Shown: positions 44,782-53,940, numbered from the stretch's first letter. The stretch: 64,000 nt of DNA from Actinoplanes xinjiangensis (GCF_003148685.1 NZ_QGGR01000008.1:62001-126000), one strand, 5' to 3'. The notes: a model not told the origin generated them from the sequence alone. Numbers and translations are program-made.

Positions 44782-45666
44782 TCAGTCGATGTCGCGGGAC
44801 AGCACCTCGTAGGCGGACTGCGGCAGTTCCGGCGCGTCCTTCGGAGCGGTGGGAGCGGCCGTCTCGCCGTACCCCGAGATCTTGATGACCAGCGGCTGCT
44901 CCGGCTCGTGGCCCTCGGCGGGCTCGGACGCCAGCTGGCTCGGCATCGTCACGGTGAACTCGGTGAGCCGCTCCTGCCCGTCCAGCACCGCCTGGTACGA
45001 CATGGTCCTCGCCGCCGGGCCGTACAGGTAGGTGGGCTCGCTGAACAGCAGGTTCGCGTCCGGGTCGACCTTGGTGGCGTCGAGCGTCCCGGTAATCGTG
45101 TCGCCGGACCGCGCCGCCGTCGTCACCGCCGTGAGCAGCGCGCCCACCTTCGGCACGTCGTGTTCCCCGGCCTTCGGCAGCGGCGTCATGGCGTCCAGGC
45201 CGCTCTGCTCGTCGATCGCCGCCGCCGCCGTCAGCTTCTTCTCGTCGGCGCGCACCCACCGCTTGCCGTCCAGCAGCGCGTTCATTTTCTCGAAGTCCTT
45301 GAGCTGGGCCGCCGTGGCGCCGTGCTGCTTGTACAACGTCATGTACTGGTCGCGCAGCTCCGCGTTGCCGTACAGGAAGTACCGCAGGTAGAAGGCGTCG
45401 CCGACACGCATCACCGCGCGCTGCTCGTGCTGCAGCAGCACCCCGTCCGGCAGGTGGACGTCACCGCGCTGCAGATCCTGGAGCAGGTACGTCCCGGTCC
45501 GGCTGAACGAGTAATTGCCCGTCTTGAGCGCGTCCGCCGACTTCAGCAGCGCCTCCTTGGCGTCACCGGCCGGTGCGGTCTCGGCGGGGCTGGTGCCGGC
45601 TTTCGCGCAGCCGCCCACACCGAGTACGGCGGCGAGGGCAACGGCGAGCATTCTCGTGGTTGTCAC
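44782..45666 (-). CDS. Lipoprotein, unknown
   Basis: About 294 residues from GTG 45666 (VTTTRMLAVALAAVLGVGGC, lipobox GVGGC); ATG 45651 is possible. The mature part (KEALLKSADALKTGNYSFSRTG...MRVGDAFYLRYFLYG) resembles LppX/LprG-like or DUF-type actinobacterial lipoproteins that bind a hydrophobic ligand. Stands alone next to an IS remnant. Confidence 0.7.
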   Translation of the reverse strand: MTTTRMLAVALAAVLGVGGCAKAGTSPAETAPAGDAKEALLKSADALKTGNYSFSRTGTYLLQDLQRGDVHLPDGVLLQHEQRAVMRVGDAFYLRYFLYGNAELRDQYMTLYKQHGATAAQLKDFEKMNALLDGKRWVRADEKKLTAAAAIDEQSGLDAMTPLPKAGEHDVPKVGALLTAVTTAARSGDTITGTLDATKVDPDANLLFSEPTYLYGPAARTMSYQAVLDGQERLTEFTVTMPSQLASEPAEGHEPEQPLVIKISGYGETAAPTAPKDAPELPQSAYEVLSRDID

Positions 45667-45789
45667 CTCCCCAACATAAAGACCTTGATCAACCGCCTGC
45701 CGGGGCGCACCACTTCCACGCCGCCCACGGCCACGACCGGCTCTCCGCCGTCGTCCAGCGCGAGGTGATCGCCTGGCGCACCCAAGATC

Positions 45790-46065
45790 GTGGAGTCGAT
45801 GCTTCCGTTGATCCAGTCGCCCGGGCGGATCCCGAAGCACCCATGTCGAGCGATGGTCAACGCTGTCCTGTATGTGGTCCGCAATGGCTGCTCGTGGCGT
45901 CAACTGCCGGTCGACTTCCCGCCCTGGCAGACCGTGTACTGGCCGTTTCAGCAATGGGAGAAACGCCAGGTCACCGAACGCATCAGTGGAGGAGTTACGC
46001 GAACAACTGCGCGTGGAGGAAGGGCGTGAGGCGCAGCCGTCGGCCGGCGTCATGGACCAGGGAAT
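45790..46065 (+). pseudogene. IS5-family transposase N-terminal remnant
   Basis: RAMVNAVLYVVRNGCSWRQL, PVDFPPWQTVYW, QWEKRQVTERI in one frame, then EELREQLRVEEGREAQPSAGVMD in the next frame. This is the N-terminal DUF4096 region of an IS5-group transposase with a single frameshift near 45985; the DDE core is absent. The 240 bases to the next gene hold nothing recognisable. Confidence 0.7.
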
Positions 46066-46305
46066 GCCTGGCTCCCGGCTCCGCGGCCGCCACCACTTCC
46101 TTGGCCGAGATCGGGTCCGCCTGGGCGGCCCCGACCGTCATCACTGCGGCCTAGCCGCACAGACGGAAGCGTCCCGCGCCACCTGATCGAACGTGACCGC
46201 TGGCGCCGTGGCCGGGTCGGGTGCCTGGTGCGGTATTCGCCGTCGGGAACTCGTTCGACGCGTTGATCACTTTGGCGAACGTCCGCTTCCCGGCCCCTGG
46301 CGGCT

Positions 46306-47079
46306 TCAGGCCGCGAGCGCGAAGGCGGCGTAGTGGTCGGCCCGGCGGCGGCCGTAGATGACGAACGTGTCGCGGATCGTCCGGACGATGCTCGACGTGG
46401 TGACGGTCGAACCCGCCACCCGGGCCTCGAGACGGACCGGCGCGGACTTGAGGTCGGTGATGCCGGCGGTCTTCGCCGCGACGAACAGCTCCAGGTCGAA
46501 CGCGAACCGGCGCTCGCGCAGCCGCGGCAGGATCCCGGTGAGCACATCCCGGCGGATGATCTTGCAGCCGGTTTGGGTGTCCCGCACGTCCAGGCCGAAC
46601 AGGGTCGTCACCAGCGTCGAGTAGCTGATCGACACGAGCTTGCGGAAGCCGCTGGCGGCGCTGACCGAGTCGGCGTGACGCTTGTCGGCGTACACCACCG
46701 CGTGCCCGCCGGCACGGGCGACCATCAGGTATTCCACCAGGTGCCGCGGGTCGATGTCGCCGTCGGCGTCGACGAAGCCGATCCAGGCGCCGTTCGCGGC
46801 GGCGAAACCCTGGTGCAGGGCCGCGCCCTTGCCCTGGTTGACCGGGTTGTCGATGACGGTGACCTCGGCCAGTCCGGCGAGCGTCGCCGCCGAGCCGTCG
46901 GTCGAGCCGTCCGACACGGCGATCACCTCGAACGCGACACCGGCGTCACGCAGGCACGCCACCAGCCGGTCGACGGTACGGCGCAGCGCCGCACCGGGGT
47001 TGTAGAACGGCACGACGACGCTCAACTCGACACCGGTACGGCGGGCGGCGGGGGCGGGGGCGACTGCGGTGGCGTTCAT
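46306..47079 (-). CDS. Family 2 glycosyltransferase
   Basis: About 257 residues from ATG 47079. GT-A fold: ELSVVVPFYNPG, AVSDGSTDGS, NQGKGAALHQGF, FVDADGDIDP (DxD), TQTGCKIIRR. Like dolichyl-/polyprenyl-phosphate hexosyltransferases (DPG/DPM synthase) but without C-terminal TM helices. Adjacent upstream gene encodes a membrane protein that could be its partner (inference). Confidence 0.82.
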   Translation of the reverse strand: MNATAVAPAPAARRTGVELSVVVPFYNPGAALRRTVDRLVACLRDAGVAFEVIAVSDGSTDGSAATLAGLAEVTVIDNPVNQGKGAALHQGFAAANGAWIGFVDADGDIDPRHLVEYLMVARAGGHAVVYADKRHADSVSAASGFRKLVSISYSTLVTTLFGLDVRDTQTGCKIIRRDVLTGILPRLRERRFAFDLELFVAAKTAGITDLKSAPVRLEARVAGSTVTTSSIVRTIRDTFVIYGRRRADHYAAFALAA

Positions 47080-47194
47080 GCCCACTCAGATCGGGCGGCA
47101 CCCTCAACGCAACCTCAAGCCGCTCTCAGGACCCGCGCAAGGATCCTCCGCATCGCCACGATCCCGAAGATCGGGGCGCGGCGCGGTTTCTGGC

Positions 47195-47770
47195 TCAGCC
47201 GGGAACAGCGGGGCCGGGAACGACGGACCCGGGTTCTGCGGCGGTGGACCGGATCGCGCGAACGACACGCACCGCGGCCACCACGAGGACGACGGTGGAG
47301 AGGATCCACAGCGGGTACGCGACCGGCCGGGTGGTCAGCACCCCTCCGACGACCGGAGAAGGTGGCGCCGCCACGGTGTCGTAGATCGCCGACAGCACCT
47401 TCAGCAGGACGGCCGCACCGAGCCAGCCGAGGGTGACCCTGTCCAGGGGCCGCATCAGCCGGGACCGGCGGAGCCACAGGACGACGGTGACGACGGTGAC
47501 GAGCAGCGCCAGGGTCCACAGGAACGTGGCGACGCTGGTCGCGGCCACGCGGAATCCCAGCGCCCACCCGAACTCGTCCACGACACGGTCGAACAGTTCG
47601 TACGCCAGCGCGGCCACCCACACGTCGGGTTCGCCATGGGTGACGACGGTTATCCGGAACTCGTAGTGACCGATGGCCATGCACGTGCGGAACACGTCGG
47701 CGACCATCAGGATGCCCAGGGCCACGACCGCCGAACGAGCTGCCGGCCGGACCATCGCTGCACCGCCCAT
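47195..47770 (-). CDS. Four-TM membrane protein
   Basis: 191 residues with four hydrophobic segments (VVALGILMVADVFR, ATFLWTLALLVTVVTVVLWL, LGWLGAAVLLKVL, LWILSTVVLVVAAVRVV). Family not recognised. The start directly abuts the beta-lactamase stop (TGA-ATG), so both are in one operon, probably with the following glycosyltransferase. Confidence 0.7.
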   Translation of the reverse strand: MGGAAMVRPAARSAVVALGILMVADVFRTCMAIGHYEFRITVVTHGEPDVWVAALAYELFDRVVDEFGWALGFRVAATSVATFLWTLALLVTVVTVVLWLRRSRLMRPLDRVTLGWLGAAVLLKVLSAIYDTVAAPPSPVVGGVLTTRPVAYPLWILSTVVLVVAAVRVVRAIRSTAAEPGSVVPGPAVPG

Positions 47771-48751
47771 TCAGGTGATCCTGTCCAGTACGTACCGGGC
47801 GGCCTCGGCGACGAGCGTGTTGTCCGCCTCGCCCTCGCGGCCGGTTCGGCGCGACATGATGGACAGCACAAGGGGATCCGCCGACGCCGACTGCCATACG
47901 AGGGCGATGTCGTTCGCGGGGCCGTAGTCGCCGCCGGTGCCGGTCTTGTTGGCCACGGTCCACCCGCGCGGTATGACGGACCGGATCCGTTCCCTGCTGC
48001 TGGGCGTCTCGTCGGCACGTTCCAGCAGGTCACGCAGGTAGGCGCGGGCATTGCCGGGGAGCGCGTCGCCGACCATGATCTTCTGGTAATCCGTGCCGAT
48101 GGCGCGCGGGGAGGTGGTGTCGCGCCGGTCTCCGGGGGTCCAGTCGCGCCAGAGCGCCGGTTCGGTCCGGGCGGCGAGCGTCACGGTGTCGTCGAGCGTC
48201 CGCAGATAGGCCGTCAGCTCGGCCGGACCACCGAGCCGGCGGAGCAGGAGATTGCCGGCCGTACCGTCGCTGAAGCGGATCGCGGCGTCACACAACTCGC
48301 CCAGGGTCATCCCGGTGGTGATCCGCTCCCGGGTCTTGCGGGAGTTCTGCCAGTTCGGTTCCACGTCGGCCCGGGTGAATCGCACGCGCTCGGTCAGCCC
48401 CGACAGGGGGGTGCCGTGCAGGACCGCGGCGGCGGCCAGGCCCTTGAACGCCGAACAGTAGGGGAACCGTTCATCCGCCCGGTGCGCGACGGTGGCCCCG
48501 GTGCCGGTCGCCACCGCATACACCCCGAGCCGTGCACCGAACCGGCGTTCGAGTTCAGCGAGCCGACTGTGACGTTCCTCCGGGCCGGGCACGGTGGCCG
48601 AGGGCGGCGCGAGGGCCGGGCCGGAGGTGCCCGGGCTCGGCTGACGTGCCGGCGTCGGCGGCTTCTCGTCCTCCCGGGTGCAGCCGGCCAGCAGAAGTGC
48701 CGCCGCCCCGATCACGGCCCGCCGGGTGATCGGCGGCGAGACCCGCGTCAT
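47771..48751 (-). CDS. Class A beta-lactamase-like lipoprotein (BlaC type)
   Basis: 326 residues from ATG 48751 (GAGG five bases upstream). Tat-type lipoprotein signal (TRRAVIGAAALLLAGC). Motifs: SAFK with Ser100, SDG in place of SDN, a Glu in RTEPALW at the omega-loop site, and KTGTGG. The SDG variant is also found in mycobacterial BlaC. Predicted to hydrolyse penicillins/cephalosporins outside the membrane; activity not proven by sequence. Confidence 0.82.
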   Translation of the reverse strand: MTRVSPPITRRAVIGAAALLLAGCTREDEKPPTPARQPSPGTSGPALAPPSATVPGPEERHSRLAELERRFGARLGVYAVATGTGATVAHRADERFPYCSAFKGLAAAAVLHGTPLSGLTERVRFTRADVEPNWQNSRKTRERITTGMTLGELCDAAIRFSDGTAGNLLLRRLGGPAELTAYLRTLDDTVTLAARTEPALWRDWTPGDRRDTTSPRAIGTDYQKIMVGDALPGNARAYLRDLLERADETPSSRERIRSVIPRGWTVANKTGTGGDYGPANDIALVWQSASADPLVLSIMSRRTGREGEADNTLVAEAARYVLDRIT

Positions 48752-49041
48752 CGTCCTCGGCCCTCGGCGCGCATCACCGGCTGGAATCGGGCCGGACGGC
48801 ATCGACATTCCCCATCCATGATCACGCCGGACAATCTACCGAGCGAAAGCAAACGCGAACGGCGGCCACACGCGTACGAGACGGGGCCGGCACCGTCGCA
48901 TTCAGCCGGCGGATGCGTATTCGTGAAGAACTCGTGAAGGTCTGAAGGGGGAAAAGGGCGGAGCGCGCCGTCCACGGCATTGTCCCCCTACTCTTCGGTC
49001 CGTCATCGGCCGCGCATTCACCTGACGGAGAGAACAGCGAC

Positions 49042-49614
49042 ATGGCGTCGATTCGCAGAATGGTCCCCGGCCGGGCGGGCCTGATTGTCCTCGCCGCGAT
49101 GGCCGTGGCCGCGCACGGCTGCGGGCTGCTGCTGATCGTCGGCGCGCACGTGGTGCCCGGCTGGGCGCTGGGCGCCGCCCTGCTCGTCGCCGCACTGATC
49201 GCCGGACCCACCCGGCCCCCGTCCGGCCCGGCCGGGACCGCCGCGACGACCGGTTCACCCCGATGGATGTGGGCGCTGACGTCGCTGACGGTCGTGGGCT
49301 GTCTGGTGGGCGGGGCGGCGGACGTCTCCGCCTCGTACCATCTGCTGACGCCCGCCGGTCCGGGCGGCTGCCGGGCCGTAGTCCGGGAGACCGCGTTCCT
49401 CTTCGCCGGCAGCGGCGCCGTCTACACCGGTTACGTGGCCGGCCCGATCGGCGCCGCGTGGCGCGGCAGCTCGTGGACCGCGGACGACGGTTACCGGCCG
49501 ATCGCCGACGGCACCTATGAACTGCGGTGGGGGCTCGGCGGCGGCGTCCTCATCGTGAGCGGCACGGACGGCGACCCGGTCTGGCCCGCGCTGCACGACG
49601 TCGACTGCGGCTGA
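49042..49614 (+). CDS. Hypothetical membrane protein
   Basis: 190 residues with three TM segments in the first 100 (GLIVLAAMAVAAHGCGLLLIVG, GWALGAALLVAALIAG, WALTSLTVVGCLVGG), then an extracytoplasmic part with two Cys (GGCRAVV, HDVDCG). GGAGAG about ten bases upstream. Divergent from the beta-lactamase gene. Family not recognised. Confidence 0.65.
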   Translation: MASIRRMVPGRAGLIVLAAMAVAAHGCGLLLIVGAHVVPGWALGAALLVAALIAGPTRPPSGPAGTAATTGSPRWMWALTSLTVVGCLVGGAADVSASYHLLTPAGPGGCRAVVRETAFLFAGSGAVYTGYVAGPIGAAWRGSSWTADDGYRPIADGTYELRWGLGGGVLIVSGTDGDPVWPALHDVDCG

Positions 49615-49627
49615 GCCCGCCGGGGCA

Positions 49628-50284
49628 TCACCCGAACCTCGTCCACCGCCCTTCGGAGACCACCTCGACGGCGCCGTCGACGACCGTGAGCGCCGTCTGT
49701 TCGTCGATGGCATAGGCCGGGGCCCCGAGGTCAGCGGCCCACCGCTCCGCGTCGGCGAGACTGTTCTCCGGAAAGGCGTCGAGGTGCGGGAAGATCGAGA
49801 AGTCGACGACCCCGAGGGTACGGTCGTCCGGTGCGGCCTCCCACTCGACGAAGGCCGCGCCGACCCGGGGCGTCATCACCATGCTTCCCGCGCTCACGCC
49901 CACCCACACCATGTCGGGCAGCGAAGGCAGCAGGTCGGCGAGCCCCGACTCGCGCATCCAGTGACACAGGTACGTGGCGTCGCCGCCGTCGACCAGCAGC
50001 ACGTCGGCCTCCCGTACCCAGGGCACCCACCGCTCCGCGCCGATGGTGGGCAGCGCGAGCAGTTCCAGCAGCCCCACCGATTTCCAGCCCAGGCCGGACA
50101 GGGACGCCGAGCTCCGGCCGGCGAGGAAACGCCAGGCCGAGAATGGGGTGCACGCGGGATGCCCGTACTCCGCCGTGGGAATGCAGAGGGCGGTGGCCTC
50201 GCCGATCGGTTTACCGAGAAGCCGCACCAGCGCCGATTGGATGTTGGGGTTGGTGACGCCGCCGGACGTGAGCAAGAGCTTCAA
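49628..50284 (-). CDS. Peptidase E-like (S51) protein
   Basis: About 218 residues from TTG 50284 (LKLLLTSGGVTNPNI is the usual S51 beginning; GGGGAG five bases upstream). Motifs: VDGGDATYLCHWM, nucleophile VGVSAGSMV, and PAYAIDEQTAL. S51 enzymes cleave Asp-containing dipeptides or act on cyanophycin-type substrates in the cytoplasm. Convergent with the membrane-protein gene, 13 bases apart. Confidence 0.82.
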   Translation of the reverse strand: MKLLLTSGGVTNPNIQSALVRLLGKPIGEATALCIPTAEYGHPACTPFSAWRFLAGRSSASLSGLGWKSVGLLELLALPTIGAERWVPWVREADVLLVDGGDATYLCHWMRESGLADLLPSLPDMVWVGVSAGSMVMTPRVGAAFVEWEAAPDDRTLGVVDFSIFPHLDAFPENSLADAERWAADLGAPAYAIDEQTALTVVDGAVEVVSEGRWTRFG

Positions 50285-50369
50285 GATTTCTCCCCATACG
50301 GCGCGGAAGGTGGCTTGCGGGCATCCATATCCGATCGATTCTCCGCACCCGCCGAAATCGCCGGCAACG

Positions 50370-51254
50370 TCACGGATCGATCTGCTGTTCATTCTCCCGA
50401 CGAACCCTACCGCCGTGCAGCATGGTGGCCAGAACCGACAGGTCGGCGTCGCCGTGCCCGGACGAGACGGCCCGGGTGAGAAGCTCCCCCATCGGTTGCA
50501 CCAGACCGTTGTCCAGGCCACGTTCCCGGCCGGCGTCGAGCAGGTTGGGGTAGGCGAGCGCCTGCATCCGTACCGTCGAGCCGGTCGCCGTGTGGTCGCC
50601 GGAGTCGATCGCCGAGGCCATCGCCGGCAGGGCGCCCGTCATCGCGGTCAGCCAGCCCCTGATCAGGGGCTCCACGCCGGCGACCGGGATGCCTTCGGCG
50701 CTGATCAGCGCGGCGGCGTGCAGAAAACCGCCGAACATGCCGTACATCGCGGTGAGCAGGGCCAGGTCGTGGACGGCGGCCCGGCCGGGATCCGCACCGG
50801 TGTACTCGACCCCACCGAACCGTTCCAGCAGTGCACGGTGCCGTTGCAGGGCGCCGGCGTCGCCGCTGTAGAAGACGAACGCGGCGGGGGTGCCGATCAT
50901 CGACGGAACCGCCATGATGCCGCCGGCGAGGTAGGTCATCTGCCGACGGGCCGCCCAGTCGGCCAGTCCGCGGTCCTGCTCCGGCGTGCTGTTGGTGAGA
51001 TTGACCAGGGTGCGGCCGGGCACTGCGACCAGGGTCTCGCGGACGGCCGCGTCGTCGGTCAGGCACACCACGGCGACCGGAGCCGCCCGCAGAGCCCCGG
51101 CAGCGGTCGTGGCGACCTCCGCGCCGCGCTCGGCCAGGGCGGCCGCCCGGTGGCCGGTACGGTTCCACACCGTGACCGTGTGACCGCCGTCCAGCAGCGC
51201 CCCGGCGAGCGCGGATCCCATGGCTCCCAGTCCGAGGACCGCGACGTCACTCAC
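50370..51254 (-). CDS. Imine reductase-like NAD(P)-dependent dehydrogenase
   Basis: About 294 residues from GTG 51254. N-terminal Rossmann VAVLGLGAMGSALAGALLDGGHTVTVWNR (NADP type: NR after the second strand); VNLTNSTPEQ and the C-terminal helical dimer domain (GGFLHAAALISAEGI) match the imine reductase/beta-hydroxyacid dehydrogenase group. It overlaps the next upstream paralogue by 8 bases. Confidence 0.82.
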   Translation of the reverse strand: MSDVAVLGLGAMGSALAGALLDGGHTVTVWNRTGHRAAALAERGAEVATTAAGALRAAPVAVVCLTDDAAVRETLVAVPGRTLVNLTNSTPEQDRGLADWAARRQMTYLAGGIMAVPSMIGTPAAFVFYSGDAGALQRHRALLERFGGVEYTGADPGRAAVHDLALLTAMYGMFGGFLHAAALISAEGIPVAGVEPLIRGWLTAMTGALPAMASAIDSGDHTATGSTVRMQALAYPNLLDAGRERGLDNGLVQPMGELLTRAVSSGHGDADLSVLATMLHGGRVRRENEQQIDP

Positions 51255-52128
51255 CGGACACCGCCACGGTACGGGCCAGGCGCGCGAAACTCGCCGCACC
51301 GTGACCGTCCTCGACCGGCCGGCGCGCCATCGCCAGGGCGGCGTCCAGGACGCGCGTGTCCAGGCGGTGCGCCCGGGCCGTACGCAGCACGTTGGTCATC
51401 CCGGCGGTAGCCGAACGCAGATCCGAGACGTCACCGTCGTAGCGGTCCGCGTCGATCCGGGCGGCGAAGTCGTCGATGATGCCGGGCAGGAGATCACTGA
51501 TCCCGCGGGCATGGGGCGCCAGTTCGGCCGCGCTGATCCCTTCGGCGCGGGCCAGGGCGAACGCGTGCACGAGACCGCTCATCGCCGTCCAGAACAGGTC
51601 GAGCAGCGCGACGTCGTACGCCGCCGCCCGCCCCGGTTCGGTGCCGAGGTGGACCGCCGTCCCGCCGAACGCCCGCAGCGTGGGCAGATGTGCCCGGTAC
51701 AGATCGTCGGGACCGCTGTAGAGGATCACCGCGCCGGGCCCGCCGATCGTTCCCGCCGGCGTCATGATCGCGCCGTCCAGGTAGCCGATGCCGTGGTCCG
51801 CCGCCCAGGCCGCGGTCTCCCGGGCCTCGGCGGGTGTGCCGGTGGTGAGGTTGACGAGGGTCCGTCCGCGCAGCGCCGCCGCGACCGGCGTGATGATGTC
51901 GCGCAGTGCCGCGTGGTCGATCACGCACGGCAGCACCAGGCGGCTCGCGGCGACCGCCTCGTGCACCGTGGTCGCGAGCCGGGCCCGGTCGGCGGTCAGG
52001 GCGGCGGCGCGGCTCGGGGAGCGGTTCCAGACGGTGGTGCGGTGCTGATGGCGCAGGAGTGTCCGGGCGAGCGCCTGACCCATCGGGCCGGCACCGAGCA
52101 CCGTCACGTCGTCATGATGTGTGGTCAC
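51247..52128 (-). CDS. Imine reductase-like dehydrogenase, paralogue
   Basis: 293 residues. VTVLGAGPMGQALARTLL, TTVWNRSPSRA, VNLTTGTPAEARE, YLDGAIMTPAGTIGGPGAVILYSG, and a helical C-terminal domain. Clearly related to the downstream gene; the pair probably arose by duplication and is co-translated. Divergent from an HxlR regulator with a clear operator between. Confidence 0.84.
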   Translation of the reverse strand: MTTHHDDVTVLGAGPMGQALARTLLRHQHRTTVWNRSPSRAAALTADRARLATTVHEAVAASRLVLPCVIDHAALRDIITPVAAALRGRTLVNLTTGTPAEARETAAWAADHGIGYLDGAIMTPAGTIGGPGAVILYSGPDDLYRAHLPTLRAFGGTAVHLGTEPGRAAAYDVALLDLFWTAMSGLVHAFALARAEGISAAELAPHARGISDLLPGIIDDFAARIDADRYDGDVSDLRSATAGMTNVLRTARAHRLDTRVLDAALAMARRPVEDGHGAASFARLARTVAVSGE

Positions 52129-52163
52129 GCCGTCGATCGTGTCGCCGGCGCTGCGAATCGGAC

Positions 52164-52190
52164 AAGTACCTACTATTTTGTCAGGTACTT
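52164..52190. promoter_or_regulatory. HxlR operator candidate
   Basis: AAGTACCT and AGGTACTT form a perfect 8-bp inverted repeat with an 11-base AT-rich spacer, midway between the divergent HxlR and dehydrogenase genes. Probably the HxlR binding site controlling both sides. Confidence 0.75.
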
Positions 52191-52220
52191 ACCTTAATCT
52201 CAGTATCGGAGCGTACGACG

Positions 52221-52556
52221 GTGAAGAAGCGCGAGTACAACTGTGGCCTGGACGCCGCCGTCGACGTCGTGGGCGGCAAGTGGAAGGCCCTGATCCTCTG
52301 GGCGCTGCACGCCGCACCACGGCGCTTCGGTGATCTGCACCGCAACGTGCAGGGCATCAGCGAGAAGATGCTGATCCAGCAGTTGCGCGAGATGGAGTCC
52401 TACGGCCTGGTGCACCGCGAGGTCTACCACCAGGTCCCGCCGAAGGTCGAGTACTCACTGACCGAGTTCGGGGTCTCGCTCAACACGGCTCTGATCCCGC
52501 TCGGCGAGTGGGGGGAGCGGCACAGGGCCACGATCGAGGCGATCCCCCGCGACTGA
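52221..52556 (+). CDS. HxlR-family regulator
   Basis: 111 residues from GTG 52221. CGLDAAVDVVGGKWKALILWAL, RFGDLHRNVQGISEKMLIQQLREME and DVxY-like KVEYSLTEFG are classic HxlR (winged helix) features. The N-terminal Cys is often the redox/aldehyde sensor in this family. Its 3' 102 bases overlap the convergent membrane-protein gene. Confidence 0.88.
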   Translation: MKKREYNCGLDAAVDVVGGKWKALILWALHAAPRRFGDLHRNVQGISEKMLIQQLREMESYGLVHREVYHQVPPKVEYSLTEFGVSLNTALIPLGEWGERHRATIEAIPRD

Positions 52557-53081
52557 CGCACGACCGGGCCGCTTCGGCGACGGCGGGAGGTTCCCCTTAC
52601 CGAGGGTCGCCCGCATGGTCGCCACACAGTGGTCGCGGGCCGCGTCCACCCGGCTGCGGTCGTAGTGCTGTTCCAGATTCATCTCGGCGTCGGTCGTGCG
52701 CAACGGCTTCTGCCATGCCGCCTTCATCTGCTCGCCGACCTCGGCCTTGGCCTCGTTGGCGAGCAGCCGGTAGGCGGCGGCGACCGCGGGCGCCTCGATG
52801 TCCAGCAGCGCCTGATGGAACGCGAGCCGTGAATAGATCCGGCTCACCTCCTCGGTGAGCTGCTGACGCGCCTCCACGGTGCCGCTGCGGCGCCGGATCC
52901 GGTACGGCATCTCCGCGTAGTCCTCGATGACGCTGAGCGCCTCACCGAACGCCCGGGCCCGGCGTTCCCGCCGCGCCGACCGCTGGTTGAGCCCATACGT
53001 CAGCAGCGCGGTGAGCGCCGCACCGACGATCGCGATGACCGGCACGAGCACCGCGGTGGTCTGCACGGCCGTCCATCCCAT
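52455..53081 (-). CDS. Single-TM protein paired with a CD-NTase
   Basis: 208 residues. One N-terminal TM helix (TTAVLVPVIAIVGAALTALLTYGL) followed by a charged, all-helical cytoplasmic part (RRERRARAFGEALSVIEDYA...VAAAYRLLANEAKAEVGEQMK). The C-terminal ~35 residues are Pro/Arg-rich and antisense to HxlR. It lies 22 bases after the nucleotidyltransferase on the same strand. This arrangement suggests a membrane effector responding to a nucleotide signal (inference); no family recognised. Confidence 0.65.
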   Translation of the reverse strand: MGWTAVQTTAVLVPVIAIVGAALTALLTYGLNQRSARRERRARAFGEALSVIEDYAEMPYRIRRRSGTVEARQQLTEEVSRIYSRLAFHQALLDIEAPAVAAAYRLLANEAKAEVGEQMKAAWQKPLRTTDAEMNLEQHYDRSRVDAARDHCVATMRATLGKGNLPPSPKRPGRASVAGDRLDRGPVPLPPLAERDQSRVERDPELGQ

Positions 53082-53103
53082 ACTGCGAATACCGCCTCGA
53101 ACG

Positions 53104-53940
53104 TCAGATCCGCTGAAGAACGTCGATGATTCTCGCAGCAGCGTCCGGCTCCCATTGATCCGGGCCCGGCCCGAAGATCCGGTTGATGCGGTTCTGGCAG
53201 GGCAGCGCGGCGAACGCCGCCGGATCGTCCTGGCTGCTGCGCCGCAGCCACGCGACGGCGTCCCGGTGATCGGCCCCGGCGAGATAGACCCGGTCGGGGA
53301 CGTTGAACAACAGACATTCGATGAGGTACGACGGAGCGGCGCCGTCGTCGATCAGACGCCGCTGTTCGGCGAGCCGCCGGGCACGTTTGGCCGCCCGGAC
53401 CACCTGTTTGAAGCGACCGCCGGTGCGCAGGTCCTTGACGTCACCGTTGCGCCGGTGCTGCCGGGGGAAGTTGACGATCGGCCGGCCCTGCTGATCGCGG
53501 AAGAAGACGCCCTGCTCGTGATGCGCGGCGCCGGGCACCGGATACCACCGGTACTCGGTGGCGACGAGCACGTCGACCATCTCCCCGAAGAGCGAATCGG
53601 GATCGTCGACGTTGAGGCAGCGGCGTCCCATCCGGACGGTGCGCGTCTCCCCCAGCGCGGCGAGCACGTCGTCGCGGAACCGTTCCCAGCCGTACGGCAG
53701 CGGCATCGTCAGCATCAGGACCAGGTCGATGTCGGCGGTGTCGTCGAGGTGGGTGTCGTTCACCCGCGACCCCTGACCGAAGATCTCGTAGGCCCCCGGG
53801 TCGATCAGCGACGACCGGCGCAGGTCCTCGCGCAGCGCGTCCTCGGCCCAGGACAGCAGGAACTCGCCGGGCGACCGGGACGTGACCCGCGGGCCGTCCC
53901 CTGGTAGTCGCATCGAAACCGGACGAGACCGCATGGTCAT
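53104..53940 (-). CDS. CD-NTase-like nucleotidyltransferase
   Basis: 278 residues. The pol-beta nucleotidyltransferase core is visible: helix-turn GQGS (Gly57-Ser58), ADIDLVLML (Asp70, Asp72) and a third acidic residue in EMVDVLVATEY (Asp123). The spacing and the following PIVNFPRQH...LKQVVRAAKRARR and SYLIECLLFNVPD blocks match cGAS/DncV-like enzymes (SMODS) better than aminoglycoside transferases. Such enzymes make cyclic oligonucleotides in CBASS defence. Start ATG 53940 has a weak RBS; ATG 53913 is possible. Confidence 0.7.
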   Translation of the reverse strand: MTMRSRPVSMRLPGDGPRVTSRSPGEFLLSWAEDALREDLRRSSLIDPGAYEIFGQGSRVNDTHLDDTADIDLVLMLTMPLPYGWERFRDDVLAALGETRTVRMGRRCLNVDDPDSLFGEMVDVLVATEYRWYPVPGAAHHEQGVFFRDQQGRPIVNFPRQHRRNGDVKDLRTGGRFKQVVRAAKRARRLAEQRRLIDDGAAPSYLIECLLFNVPDRVYLAGADHRDAVAWLRRSSQDDPAAFAALPCQNRINRIFGPGPDQWEPDAAARIIDVLQRI

